Origin: Pseudarthrobacter siccitolerans
GTDB taxonomy: Bacteria; Actinomycetota; Actinomycetes; Actinomycetales; Micrococcaceae
Reading direction: 5' to 3'
Length of the DNA: 64,000 nucleotides
Assembly: GCF_030823375.1 (NCBI RefSeq)
Contig: NZ_JAUSXB010000001.1
Span: forward strand, 2,728,001 to 2,792,000
Part shown: positions 7,052 to 16,119 of the stretch, piece by piece
How positions within the stretch are numbered: position 1 is the stretch's first letter
Layout of the letters: each line of letters starts with the position of its first letter
Translations under genes and position numbers: made by a program
Notes under the pieces: generated by a model
Seen by the model: only the letters and a program-made list of their open reading frames with translations
Told to the model about the DNA's origin: nothing
Database searches by the model: none

Positions 7052-8188
7052 TTACGACGACGGGACTGTCGGTCCCGTGGACCAGCGCAGCAGGGCTGCC
7101 ACATCGGCCCCGTCCTGCAGGACCCCGCCCGGGACCAGCAGGACGCGCGCATCGGTCAGCGCGGCCGCACGCAGCAGGGCCGCCGGGGCCGGGACTTTGC
7201 CCAGCACCTTGGCACCCAGGGATTCCTCCTCGGCGGTGGCAATCCACGGCTCGGCGTCGAGTGCCAGCAGGGTCCGTTCCGAGAGGGCGCCGTCATCCAG
7301 GATCAGCACCTCTACCTGGGCCTGCTGGAGCGCATGAACCACAGCGCCGATCCCGGTAGCGGACTCCGGATTGGCCTGCCCTTCCTGCGTGGCCAGCCGG
7401 TCCATGATGTCCTGTTGCTCGGTGGCCCACTGTTCAGCGACGCGCTGGTTGACCTGGTCTTCAAGGAGGCTCGGATCAGCACCGGCTGTGTGCGTGTGGG
7501 AATCGACCACGGACACCAATGCCTGGGTTGCCTTGGAGAGTTGCTCCTGCACCAGCCTCCGCGCGTGGATGTCACCCGCAAGGACCACCAGGCGGGCGCC
7601 GCTGCTGCCCACTACGCGGTCAATTTCCCCGGCCACCTGATCCGCGTTGCGGCGCCACACATCTTCGGTGTGGTGCTGGAAGCGGAGGTGGGCCCAGCCC
7701 CCGCCCTGGAACTTCTTGATGTGCTGGCTGTCGCCCTGGATTTCCTCCGTGCTCGCCGGCGCGCCGGCTCCCGCGTAGTGCAATCGAATCTCGCCGTTGT
7801 CCCGGCTGACTTCTGCAACAACGTACGGGAACTCCTCGGGTCGGTGCTTGACCAGCGGCAGGAGGTCGGGAAGGGGATCCACCGAAATCCGTTCCGGCAG
7901 CACTCGCTCGCCGGGCAGGACTTCATTGATCTCAACGTTGCCCTGGTGCACCAGGACGAACCGGGAAACAGGGGAAGGGATTCCTGCCTCAGGCTGCAGG
8001 GCCTGTTCCACTGCATCGAGGTCCGCCGCTGAGGCTCCCTGCGCTTCCAGCGCGGCACGGACATTGCCGGGCCGGACGTCCCCCGCTTCCAGGCTGTCTA
8101 CGGTGCCTGTTCCCGCGTCCACGTAGGCGGTGCACCAGGGGCCCGGGAGCCGGTACCGGTCCGCGTGCTCCTTCAGGCTTCGGGTCAC
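7052..8188 (-). CDS. Vms1/Ankzf1-type (Rv2629-like, eRF1-related) protein
   Basis: The 378-residue cytosolic protein has the architecture of the bacterial eRF1-like family that includes mycobacterial Rv2629. An N-terminal domain is followed by a GGGWAHLRFQHHTEDVWRRN segment (about 170-190) at the place of the catalytic loop of Vms1-type peptidyl-tRNA hydrolases. Then come an RNase-H-like central domain (ARLVVLAGDIHARRLVQEQL) and a C-terminal L7Ae-like domain (VEVLILDDGALSERTLL). Its GTG overlaps the upstream stop as GTGA, so it is coupled to the small acidic protein before it. A role in ribosome rescue or stress survival is inferred from the family. Confidence 0.78.
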   Translation of the reverse strand: MTRSLKEHADRYRLPGPWCTAYVDAGTGTVDSLEAGDVRPGNVRAALEAQGASAADLDAVEQALQPEAGIPSPVSRFVLVHQGNVEINEVLPGERVLPERISVDPLPDLLPLVKHRPEEFPYVVAEVSRDNGEIRLHYAGAGAPASTEEIQGDSQHIKKFQGGGWAHLRFQHHTEDVWRRNADQVAGEIDRVVGSSGARLVVLAGDIHARRLVQEQLSKATQALVSVVDSHTHTAGADPSLLEDQVNQRVAEQWATEQQDIMDRLATQEGQANPESATGIGAVVHALQQAQVEVLILDDGALSERTLLALDAEPWIATAEEESLGAKVLGKVPAPAALLRAAALTDARVLLVPGGVLQDGADVAALLRWSTGPTVPSS

Positions 8189-8400
8189 TTCTCTTCCTCC
8201 TCATCGCTGATGGAATCGGGGGAAGCGACGGGATTCAGGGCCTCCTGGATTTCAGCAGGATCCGTGTCGTCGGGGAAAGGTTCAGTTTCGCGCCATTCCT
8301 CCGCGTGGGGCGGTTGGTTTGCGTGGACCGCGCCCTGGGTTTCGTGTTTCAGCTCATCATCGAGGATGGGGCCGTGTTTGGTGTTGCCGCGTTCAGCCAT
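8185..8400 (-). CDS. Small acidic hypothetical protein
   Basis: A 71-residue hydrophilic protein with an acidic C-terminus (SISDEEEEK). It has no recognisable domain. It is the first gene of the transcript that continues into the Vms1-like gene, overlapping it by four bases. The promoter region contains TAGTA-N9-TACTA with the half-site GCTTACTA, the same motif as at the MarR and general-stress promoters. Probably part of a common stress response; function unknown. Confidence 0.6.
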   Translation of the reverse strand: MAERGNTKHGPILDDELKHETQGAVHANQPPHAEEWRETEPFPDDTDPAEIQEALNPVASPDSISDEEEEK

Positions 8401-8425
8401 GACGATCTCCTTCGCTCAGTGAATT

Positions 8426-8444
8426 TAGTATCACAGGCTTACTA
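8426..8444. promoter_or_regulatory. Putative MarR-type operator before the acidic-protein/Vms1-like operon
   Basis: TAGTA (8426-8430) and TACTA (8440-8444) form an inverted repeat spaced by nine bases, and the right half extends to GCTTACTA (8437-8444). It lies 26 bp upstream of the ATG at 8400. The same 8-mer or its complement occurs at 58, 5835 and 5936. Confidence 0.5.
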
Positions 8445-8507
8445 GTTCGTCACTTCACCGTAGCACCAGGAGGCGGCGGTCAAAAGAGGCAATGCTGGGG
8501 ATCTCGC

Positions 8508-8843
8508 TCAGGCTGCGCAGGCATCCTTGAGGGCCTGGACGGACCCGGACGGCACTTGGTCTCCGGCGTCCGCAATCTCGCCCAACGGCGTCGTAATTTC
8601 AGTGGGAACGCCCGCAGTACGGGCCGCCGATACCAGCCCGCCGAGGGCCCTTTTGTCCTCCACGCTGACCAGTCCGTCCTGGACCACGGCGCAAATCTGC
8701 CGGTTCACTTCCTCCGCGGCTGCCGTGGCCACCTTCGACGCGGCGTCGCTGGCCGCATTTCCGGCGGCCTCCTCGACGGCGCCGCAGCCGCCCAGCAGCA
8801 ACATCAGGGGGACAGCGGACAGGGCGGCAAGGCGGCGTTTCAT
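8508..8843 (-). CDS. Small lipoprotein of unknown function
   Basis: A 111-residue protein with a clear lipoprotein signal: KRR, a hydrophobic core, then the lipobox LLGGC with the lipidated Cys at residue 20. The mature part is Ala-rich and helical and ends with DACAA, so two cysteines (in RQICAVV and KDACAA) may form a disulfide. It would sit on the outer face of the cytoplasmic membrane. No partner gene is evident. Confidence 0.7.
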   Translation of the reverse strand: MKRRLAALSAVPLMLLLGGCGAVEEAAGNAASDAASKVATAAAEEVNRQICAVVQDGLVSVEDKRALGGLVSAARTAGVPTEITTPLGEIADAGDQVPSGSVQALKDACAA

Positions 8844-8877
8844 GGTTCCACCCTAACAATCCGCGGCCCCTGAACTG

Positions 8878-10134
8878 TTAGCGGCCACTCGCCGCCGGGA
8901 CGCCGAGGATGGCGTCCAGGAGACCGTTGCGGAACTTGCCCTCGGGATCGTGGGAAGAGGCAAGGGACCGGAATGCGGCGAAGCGGGGGTACAGGGTTTC
9001 CCAGTCGTGGCCGGCCGGGGAAAAGAGCTTGCCCCAGTGCGGCCGGGCACCGAAGGGCCGGAGCAGGTCCTCGAGTTCCGGCAGGAGTGCTTCCACCTCG
9101 GGCTGCAGCGGCTTCCAGGTGAAATGCAGGGCCACGCTCTGCTGCCGGTAGAAGGGGCTCAGCCAGAACTCGTCGGCCGCGCCCGTCCGGATCTCCGAGA
9201 CAAACAGCAGGGGCGCCAGCTTGTCCGCCAGGCCGCGGACTGCCTGGAGTGCCGCCGGCGCGTGCTCCAACGGCAGGATGAACTCGCTCTGGAGCTCCTC
9301 GCCGTTGCTGGGGGTGAACTCGTGCCGGAAATGTGCCAGGCGGTCCAGCCATGGCCCCGGCTCATCCAGCTGGATGGTGCAGTTCTCCGCGGACATGTCC
9401 GGCAGCGGGTGGCGGGGGCGCTTGGCTGCTGTGGCACCGAACAGATCGGCCAGCGGAGGCTCCGAGGCCAAGGCCTTGAGCCATACCTGACTGATCGTCC
9501 CGCCGGCGTAGTCGGTGAACAGGCTCACGCTGTAGGCGCTGGACACGATCTCCGGGAAGGCTGCCAGCGCCCGCTCCCACGGCAGGTTCTCCAGGACGCG
9601 CTGGCGCATCTGGAAGCTGGGCTGGACGGTCAATTCAAGGCCGGTCACAATGCCCAAAGCGCCCAGGCCCACCACGCTGGCGAAGAACTCTTCCCCGTCC
9701 GCCCGGGTAAGCGTGGCCAGTTCACCGGAGGGCCGGACCAGGTCGATGGACTCCACAGCGCCGGCAAGCGAGGGGTTGTTCACCCCGGAGCCGTGGGTTC
9801 CTGTCTGCACCGCTCCTGCCACCGAAATGTGGGGCAGTGATGCCAGGTTGTGGATGGCCATGCCGGATTGCTCCAGTGTGCGGCACAAGGCGCCGTAGCT
9901 GACACCCCCGCTGACCTTTACGGTACTGCGCTCCTTGTTGAGGACGATCTGCTGCGGCAGGGCATCGAGCAGCACATGCACCCCCTCGGTGTCCCCCACC
10001 CGGTTGAAGGAGTGCCGTGATCCAAGGGCTTTCACCAGGGGTGCACGCTCCACGATCCGCGCCAGTTCGGTTAGCGATTCCGGCCGTTCGACGGTGCCGG
10101 ACGAATATTGGAGGTTTCCTGCCCAGTTCTTCAA
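8878..10134 (-). CDS. Alditol (xylitol/sorbitol) oxidase-like FAD protein
   Basis: The 418-residue protein resembles the VAO-type alditol oxidase family (AldO, EC 1.1.3.41). It opens with KNWAGNLQYSS, has GSRHSFN near residues 38-44 with the His expected to bind FAD covalently, HISVAGAVQTGTHGSG near 104-119 in the FAD-binding domain, and a C-terminal cap ending near PHWGKLFS. Known members oxidise the terminal hydroxyl of polyols with O2 and give H2O2; D-arabinono-lactone oxidases are relatives. The start is a TTG; no better upstream start is visible. The gene stands alone. Substrate choice is inferred. Confidence 0.8.
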   Translation of the reverse strand: MKNWAGNLQYSSGTVERPESLTELARIVERAPLVKALGSRHSFNRVGDTEGVHVLLDALPQQIVLNKERSTVKVSGGVSYGALCRTLEQSGMAIHNLASLPHISVAGAVQTGTHGSGVNNPSLAGAVESIDLVRPSGELATLTRADGEEFFASVVGLGALGIVTGLELTVQPSFQMRQRVLENLPWERALAAFPEIVSSAYSVSLFTDYAGGTISQVWLKALASEPPLADLFGATAAKRPRHPLPDMSAENCTIQLDEPGPWLDRLAHFRHEFTPSNGEELQSEFILPLEHAPAALQAVRGLADKLAPLLFVSEIRTGAADEFWLSPFYRQQSVALHFTWKPLQPEVEALLPELEDLLRPFGARPHWGKLFSPAGHDWETLYPRFAAFRSLASSHDPEGKFRNGLLDAILGVPAASGR

Positions 10135-10293
10135 TGAATCAGCTTTCGGGTGGGGGATGGGGATGGCTCACTCAACTGTCAGCGCTCACAATCGGCATGT
10201 CAAGGCGGTTCCACCTGCTGTCACGGCACCTTGCAAAGGAATTTCAGATTCCGTTGCCCTGCCAATTTCCATCGTTGTAAGTTGGGCTGATGA

Positions 10294-10485
10294 TTCAAGA
10301 CCCTGACGGACCTGGGGCTTCTGGTGAACGGCCCTGCCCGGGACTGCGCGCAATGGCTTGGGAGCGAGGCATGGACCAGCACAGTCGCCGGCATCACCGA
10401 GCTGATGGGAATGCCGGCACTGAACCTCGAGCTTCCGCCGCATGAAGTGCATTTCTACCGCTTCACCCGGGTACGGACCTCCTGA
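10294..10485 (+). pseudogene. C-terminal remnant of an unidentified, possibly glycoside-hydrolase-like, gene
   Basis: The 460-bp stretch without an intact gene between 10134 and 10595 contains a 63-codon open segment with no start codon. It ends in a strand pattern (NLELPPHEVHFYRFTRV) like the C-terminal beta-sandwich of many glycoside hydrolases. A TGA directly precedes it in frame. Codon choice fits coding DNA, so it is read as the tail of a deleted gene. Family assignment is weak. Nothing else clear is seen in the rest of this spacer. Confidence 0.35.
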
Positions 10486-10594
10486 ACCGCCGGTCACGTG
10501 AAATTCATCGGGCTGAAATTCATCGGGCGGCGCCGTTCGGCGTGCGCGCGAATCGTGGCAGAGTGGGATGCAGTCGAGTTGAGGGAGGAACTCA

Positions 10595-12961
10595 GTGTCT
10601 GATCTGGGAGAAGCAACCGCCAGCGTGTCTGAGGGCGATGCAGTGGAACAGGCCGGCGAAACCGGCAACGCGACTGTCCCGCAGGATGCAGAGGTGACGG
10701 AACCTGCAGAATCCGTGGAGGACGTGGAGGACGTGGAGGACGTGGAGGCCGCGGAGGTGCCGGAAGTTCCGGAAATCACTTTCGACGAAAAGTTCTATCC
10801 GGCACGGCCCAAGGCGCTGCGGCCCGTGGCCCGCCGTCGGCAGTACTTCGCCAACGCCCCGTCCCTGGAACTGGACGGCCTCAACAAGACCTACGTGGAG
10901 TGGCTGCGGAACCAGGCCATGCTCGGCGACGCCAATGTCATGGCCCGGCAACTCTCGGGGCAGGCGAGCATGTGGCAGCACTCGTTCGCGCACCCCAACC
11001 CGCGGGCCGCCGTCGAACGCGCTTCCGTGTGGTTTACCGCCTACCCGCTCTCCTACATGACCACCCCGGGGCAGTCGTTCCTGGGGGCGCTGGGTGACCC
11101 GGAGCTGTGGAAAACATTCCGCGAGATCGGCATCAGGGCCATCCACACCGGGCCAGTCAAGAAGGCCGGAGGACTGGAAGGGTGGAGGGAAACCCCCAGC
11201 GTGGACGGCCACTTTGACCGCATCAGCATGGCAATCGACCCGCTGTTCGGCTCGGAGGACGAGTTCCGCCGGATGTGCGAGGTGGCCGGCGAGCATGACG
11301 GCACCATCATCGATGACATTGTCCCCGGACACACCGGCAAGGGCGCGGACTTCCGCCTGGCTGAGATGAACTACCGCGATTACCCCGGCATTTATCACAT
11401 GATCGACATCCCGGAATCGGACTGGCACCTGCTGCCGGACGTCCCGCCGGGCGAGGACTCGGTTAACATCAGCCCCGATGCTGAGCTGGCGCTGCAACAG
11501 GCCGGGTACATCATCGGCCGGCTGCAGCGGGTCATCTTCTACGAACCCGGCGTGAAGGAAACCAACTGGAGTGCCACCCGGGCCATTGTGGATACCACCG
11601 GCCAGAAGCGCCGCTGGGTGTACCTGCACTACTTCAAGGCCGGGCAGCCGTCCATCAACTGGCTGGATCCAACGTTCTCCGGCATGCGCCTGGTGGTGGG
11701 CGACGCGCTGCACTCACTCCTTGACCTGGGTACAGGCGCCCTGCGGCTGGACGCCAACGGCTTCCTGGGCGTGGAAAAGAGCGCCGAGGAACAACCCGGC
11801 TGGTCCGAAGGGCACCCGCTCTCCGAAGCGGCCAACCAGCTGATCGGCAGCATGGTGCGCAAGGTGGGCGGCTTCTCCTTCCAGGAACTGAACCTCACCA
11901 TCGACGACATCAAGGCGACCTCGGAAACCGGACCGGACCTGTCCTACGACTTCATCACCCGCCCCGGGTACCACTACGCCCTGGTCACCCAGGACACGGA
12001 GTTCCTGCGGCTCACCCTGCGCCTGGCGATGGAAATCGGGGTGGACCAGGCATCGCTGGTGCATGCGCTGCAAAACCACGATGAGCTGACCTATGAGCTG
12101 GTGCACTTCGCCACCCGGCACAAGGACGATGTCTTCCAGCTGGCCGGTTCGGAGCTGACCGGCGCCGAGCTGACCGAACACGTGCAGGAGACACTGCGGA
12201 CTGCACTGACGGGGGAGAACGCCCCCTACAACGCGGTGTTCACCACCAACGGCATCGCCTGCACCACGGTCAGCGTGATCACCGCGGCGCTGGGCATCAA
12301 GGACATCTCCTCGCTCACCGATGAACAGATCGATACTGTGCGCGAAGCCCACCTGCTGCTGGCTATGTACAACGCGCTGCAGCCTGGAGTCTTCGCACTG
12401 TCCGGGTGGGACATGGTGGGCATCACCACCCTGGACAGGGCGCAGGTCCGCGAGCTGACCTCACAGGGCGACACCCGGTGGATTAACCGGGGCGCGCACG
12501 ACCTGATGGGTACCAACGCCGAAGCCACCCTCTCGGCCTCGGGGATGCCGCGGGCACGGAGCCTCTACGGCCCGCTGCCGGAACAGCTCAAGGACGAAGG
12601 ATCCTTCGCGCGGCGGCTCCAGAAAATCCTCAAGGTGCGTGAGGAGTGGGGAATTGCCACCGGCGTGCTCCTGGACATTCCCGAGGTTTCACAGCGGGGA
12701 CTGCTGGTGATGGTTCACCGCCTCGCGTCCGGGCAGATCCAGGTGACGGTCCTGAATTTCACGGCTGAGAGCATCACCGGCAGCGTTAACTCCAGCTACC
12801 TGGAGGCCGGCGCCGGGGTGCGGGATCTGTTCACCGAGGAGATCGTTGGCCAGGTGGATGACCTGCACAGCTTCTTCATCGAGCTGGGCGCCTACCAGGG
12901 AACTGCGCTGCTGATTGAGGAGCAGGCTATCGAGGAGGAAGACGCCCCGGAGGACCTTTAG
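10595..12961 (+). CDS. GH13 alpha-amylase-superfamily enzyme, trehalose synthase/glucosyltransferase-like
   Basis: The 788-residue protein starts with GTG after GGGAGGAA. Residues 1-70 are an acidic low-complexity extension with a threefold Val-Glu-Asp repeat. The GH13 barrel follows: DDIVPGHTG (about 230) corresponds to region I, LRLDANG carries the nucleophile Asp386, FQELNL the acid/base Glu431, and QNHDE the stabiliser Asp496. Such proteins are often annotated maltose alpha-D-glucosyltransferase (trehalose synthase), and it resembles the divergent GH13_33-type group from memory. No maltokinase domain is present. No operon partner. Product specificity is uncertain. Confidence 0.75.
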   Translation: MSDLGEATASVSEGDAVEQAGETGNATVPQDAEVTEPAESVEDVEDVEDVEAAEVPEVPEITFDEKFYPARPKALRPVARRRQYFANAPSLELDGLNKTYVEWLRNQAMLGDANVMARQLSGQASMWQHSFAHPNPRAAVERASVWFTAYPLSYMTTPGQSFLGALGDPELWKTFREIGIRAIHTGPVKKAGGLEGWRETPSVDGHFDRISMAIDPLFGSEDEFRRMCEVAGEHDGTIIDDIVPGHTGKGADFRLAEMNYRDYPGIYHMIDIPESDWHLLPDVPPGEDSVNISPDAELALQQAGYIIGRLQRVIFYEPGVKETNWSATRAIVDTTGQKRRWVYLHYFKAGQPSINWLDPTFSGMRLVVGDALHSLLDLGTGALRLDANGFLGVEKSAEEQPGWSEGHPLSEAANQLIGSMVRKVGGFSFQELNLTIDDIKATSETGPDLSYDFITRPGYHYALVTQDTEFLRLTLRLAMEIGVDQASLVHALQNHDELTYELVHFATRHKDDVFQLAGSELTGAELTEHVQETLRTALTGENAPYNAVFTTNGIACTTVSVITAALGIKDISSLTDEQIDTVREAHLLLAMYNALQPGVFALSGWDMVGITTLDRAQVRELTSQGDTRWINRGAHDLMGTNAEATLSASGMPRARSLYGPLPEQLKDEGSFARRLQKILKVREEWGIATGVLLDIPEVSQRGLLVMVHRLASGQIQVTVLNFTAESITGSVNSSYLEAGAGVRDLFTEEIVGQVDDLHSFFIELGAYQGTALLIEEQAIEEEDAPEDL

Positions 12962-13016
12962 TTCCTCCGGGTCCTGCTTGGGCTTCCACGCCAAATGGGT
13001 TGGCCGGGTTCTTTAA

Positions 13017-14315
13017 TCACGCGGCCCTGATCAGCGGGAGCTCGTCCCAGCGCGTGCTGTATCCGGGGGGAGCGCATGCCGCGTTTCATGGTCCAGTCCG
13101 GTCCGCCGCGGATCCCTGCATGGCCCAGCCCGATGGAGCCGCGGCCGTAGCGGCGGGTGATGTCTTCCAGCAGCGGCCCGATGTGCCGTTCCTCGTGCGG
13201 GTTTTCGAACGGTTCCAGCGCGTTCTGGTTGCCGCTGGCCCGCAGGTCCGTGACCATGATGCCGGCACGGGCGTACTTGGTGCCTTCGATGATGGCGGGC
13301 AGCAGCGCGTGCGCGGCCTTGATGAGGATGACGGGTCCGCCGTCGGCATGGGAAGCGGGACGCAGACGGAGGGGAAAGACGTTTGCTGGGCGTTGAAGTG
13401 TGATGTGCCGGCGAACGCGGTGAGGAGTTTGGCCTGCAAGTTGTCTTTGGCCAGCCGCCCGCTGGCCATCTGGGCGTAGACGCTGAGGACCTGCCGCACG
13501 CCGTGGGCCGTAGTGATGGGGGTGGAGAAGGAGCGGGAAAAGATCAGCTGGTCGCGGCCGATCCGGGCCTCTTCCAGAGGGATGCACGGTGTTCCCTGCA
13601 GTTCAAGGACGGTGCGCATCATCACCACGGAGAAGCGCTCGCGGATCCTGACCGGGTCGACGCGTCGGAGGTCCAGGATGGACTGGATGCCCATGGCGTT
13701 CAGGCTTTTGGTGATCCGCGTTGCCACACCCCAGATTTCGATGACCGGGAGCCTTGCCATCAGGGCCTCCTGGTGTTCGGCCGGCACTGAGTCCCAGCGG
13801 CACACGCCGCCGAACGCGGGGTTGTGCTTCGCCCATTTGTTTGCCAGTTTGGCCAGGGTTTTGGTGCGGGCGATGCCCACGCAGACGGGCACACCGACGT
13901 TCCGGGCGACGGCAGACTTCATGGTCCGGCCGAGTTCCAACAAGTGTTCCGGAGTACCTTTGACGCTCAGGAAAGCTTCGTCGATGTTGTACACCTCCAG
14001 CCAGGCAGAGTAGCGGCCGAGCAGTTCCATGACCCGGGCGCTGATGTCTCCGTACAGCTCGTAGTTGCTGGACTTGGCGGTGAGGCCCCATTCCTTGGCC
14101 CGTGGTGCGAGCTTGAACCAGGGGTCCCCGGTTTGGATACCCAGGGCCTTGGCCTCCGGTGAGCGGGTGACAGCGCAGCCATCGTTGTTGGAGAGCACGA
14201 TCAGCGGCTTTCCCTCGAGGGACGGGTCAAAGACCCGCTCGGCGCTGGCGTAAAAGCAGTTGACGTCCACATGGGCGATCTCGGGCATCTGCCGCATGGC
14301 GGCGGGCTTGTTCAC
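13017..14315 (-). pseudogene. umuC: umuC-like Y-family DNA polymerase, two frameshifts
   Basis: GTG 14315 opens a Y-family polymerase (HVDVNCFYASAERVFDP near residue 15, YNIDEAFLSVKG near 108, VCVGIARTKTLAKLANK, then the little-finger region). The frame breaks near 13333-13340 after PLPMPTAD: one base is missing and the protein continues in another frame as ILIKAAHALLPAIIEGTKYARAG. A second shift lies in a six-G run at 13065-13070. Dropping one base there restores YSTRWDELPLIRAA and a TGA at 13017. An error-prone polymerase for SOS mutagenesis is therefore probably inactive, unless the shifts are sequencing errors. Confidence 0.8.
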
Positions 14316-14472
14316 GGCCGCCCCTCATGCCGGTAAGCTGCCTTTTTCATCTCGGCGCTATTCCTCTCGCACGGGCCGGCTGGACGGCTTTTAATAGCAG
14401 AACGGAAGGTGGCTCGAGTCGATGGATCTGCGTACACTCAAGGGAGTCAGACTGCCAAAGCCGGAGGCGCAG

Positions 14473-14769
14473 ATGCCTGCACTCTTGATCGCCCGATTTC
14501 GCGGGGACGTCGAAGAATTGACTCGCGCTTATGATCGAGCGCACAAAGTGATCATGGAGGCTGGCGGACCGCCCGGAGAGCTGCGTCATCATTGCGCCGT
14601 CGATGACGACTCGCTGTATCTCATTGGAGTGTGGGAGTCCGAGGAGCTTCTGGGGACACGCTTCACAAGCGAGCGTTTCCAAAGAATCCTTGCTGAAGCC
14701 GGCTTCCCTTCCACGGATGATGCCGAGGTCACGATCCTGCGCCTGCATGCGATCGAACCCCCGCTATAA
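14473..14769 (+). CDS. Conserved hypothetical 98-residue protein between umuC and umuD remnants
   Basis: ATG 14473 is preferred to ATG 14422 because GGAGG lies five bases upstream. The product (PALLIARFRGDVEEL at the start, GELRHHCAVDDDSLYLIGVWESEE in the middle, VTILRLHAIEPPL at the end) suggests a small alpha/beta ferredoxin-like (dimeric alpha-beta barrel) protein, similar in shape to ABM-domain proteins. It runs opposite to the umuD and umuC remnants and separates them, and it uses more AT-rich codons than its neighbours (for example CGA and GAA). This suggests an inserted segment. Function unknown. Confidence 0.65.
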   Translation: MPALLIARFRGDVEELTRAYDRAHKVIMEAGGPPGELRHHCAVDDDSLYLIGVWESEELLGTRFTSERFQRILAEAGFPSTDDAEVTILRLHAIEPPL

Positions 14770-14873
14770 GGCTATAAGCGGCGCACGAGGTATGGGCCGA
14801 CGGAGGGCATCTGCCCAGATCAGGCTCGCGTCGAGCAGACCCGGAAAATTCGCGTTGGCCGGAAGAGCGCACA

Positions 14874-15304
14874 TTACACATGGTGCAGGCACCTCGTGGC
14901 CACACCCCAGATGGTCAGCTCGCTCACTGCGGAAACCGTGATGTCCGGGTACTTCGGGTTCTCGGCCTGCAGCACCACGCCCCGCGCAGTAATCTGCAGC
15001 CGCTTCACGGTCAGCTCCCCGTCCAGCACGGCAACCACCACTGAGCCGTCGCTGGGCTCCATCGCCCGGTTGACGATAAGTTCGTCCCCATCGCTGATGC
15101 CCGCCCGCTCCATCGAGTCGCCGGTCACCCGGACCACGAAGTGCTGGTGATGTCCTTGATCAGGTGCGCATTCAGGTCTAAGCGGCCATCAAAGTAGTCC
15201 TGGGCGGGCGATGGATAACCAGCAGCCACCGGCACTGGCGACAGCCAGGCCAGCTGCAAAGAGAGCCCCGCCTCTATTACGCGGGGACCGACAATAACGC
15301 CCAC
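14874..15304 (-). pseudogene. umuD: umuD-like S24 peptidase, frameshifted
   Basis: GTG 15304 opens a UmuD/LexA-type protein: PVPVAAGYPSPAQDYFDGRLDL contains the cleavage-region type sequence. It then breaks after IKDITST near 15140, where one base is missing, and resumes in another frame with VRVTGDSMERAGI (Ser nucleophile in GDSM) and VAVLDGELTVKRL (Lys general base). The end, ELTIWGVATRCLHHV, may be truncated. A LexA-type box lies just upstream. The gene should have formed an operon with umuC, but 559 bp and an opposite-strand gene now separate them. Confidence 0.78.
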
Positions 15305-15317
15305 AACGCACCCTCAA

Positions 15318-15333
15318 TCGAATATATGTTCGA
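15318..15333. promoter_or_regulatory. SOS box (LexA operator)
   Basis: TCGAATATATGTTCGA has perfect arms TCGAA/TTCGA and matches the Gram-positive/actinobacterial LexA consensus CGAAC-N4-GTTCG closely. It lies 14 bp upstream of the umuD-like GTG start. Confidence 0.82.
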
Positions 15334-15380
15334 TACCTTGAGTGTGCAGCGGCGGGCAGACAATGGGGAGGCCGGTGCAG

Positions 15381-16085
15381 TCAGGCTGTCCGGTCCACCG
15401 CGGCGAGAATGGCCCGTCCCAGTTCAGCGGGCCTGGTGAACTGGGGCCAGTGGCCGGTGGGCAGATCCGCGTACTCCACGTCCCGCATCCGGGCCAGTTC
15501 GGCAACGAAGGGGTGGCCGCCGTCGATCCATTCGCGAAGCATGGAGGACGGGAACTCGCAGGCGATTACTGTGGCGGGCACGTCGTAGCGGCGCTCGTCG
15601 CCCAGATGCTGGCGGTCATAGGCCACACCCTTCGGCTCGGGAATGGCCCGTGCACGGAAGGCTTCGCGAAGCCCTTCGTCCAGGTCAACCAGGTCGGCGT
15701 CCTCGAACTCCTCCCACGGCGGAAGGGGTACGTCGTCGCCGTCGGCCGCTAATTCGTCGTTGATGACGCCCCCTTCGCCGAGGGGGCCGCTGTCCACATA
15801 GATGGCGCGCGCCACCCGGTCCGGACGGGCATCGACGGCGCCGTGGATGATGGCACCACCGCCGGAATGTCCCACGAGCACGACATTGCCCCCGAGGGAA
15901 TCCACGGCGGCAACCACGGCATCGATATGGTCGCGCAGTCCGATCCCGGCGCGGTCCGCCTCGACTGACTCGAGGCCGGGGAGGGTTAGCGGATGGGTCC
16001 GGTGGCCCGCGGCGTCCAACAAGGGCGCCACCTCAGCCCAAGAGGAGGCGTCCAACCAGAAACCGGGTACCAGGATGATGTCCAT
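15381..16085 (-). CDS. Alpha/beta hydrolase
   Basis: The 234-residue protein has the alpha/beta hydrolase fold. ILVPGFWLDASSW opens the oxyanion region, VVLVGHSGGGAIIHG near 68-82 contains the nucleophile Ser in G-H-S-G-G, and a C-terminal LPTGHWPQF holds the catalytic His; an Asp from the middle part completes the triad. There is no signal peptide, so it is cytosolic. Substrate unknown; relatives act on esters or serve as salicylate-esterase-like proteins. A truncated TetR-like tail lies on the divergent side and may be the remains of its regulator. Confidence 0.82.
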   Translation of the reverse strand: MDIILVPGFWLDASSWAEVAPLLDAAGHRTHPLTLPGLESVEADRAGIGLRDHIDAVVAAVDSLGGNVVLVGHSGGGAIIHGAVDARPDRVARAIYVDSGPLGEGGVINDELAADGDDVPLPPWEEFEDADLVDLDEGLREAFRARAIPEPKGVAYDRQHLGDERRYDVPATVIACEFPSSMLREWIDGGHPFVAELARMRDVEYADLPTGHWPQFTRPAELGRAILAAVDRTA

Positions 16086-16119
16086 GACGGCACCCTACTA
16101 TCCGGGCCTGACAATATGA

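Noticed and set aside
13017..14315. umuC frameshifts as programmed frameshifting
   Set aside because: The shifts lie at different places, there is no slippery heptamer with a pseudoknot, and umuD is also broken. Decay or sequencing error is simpler.
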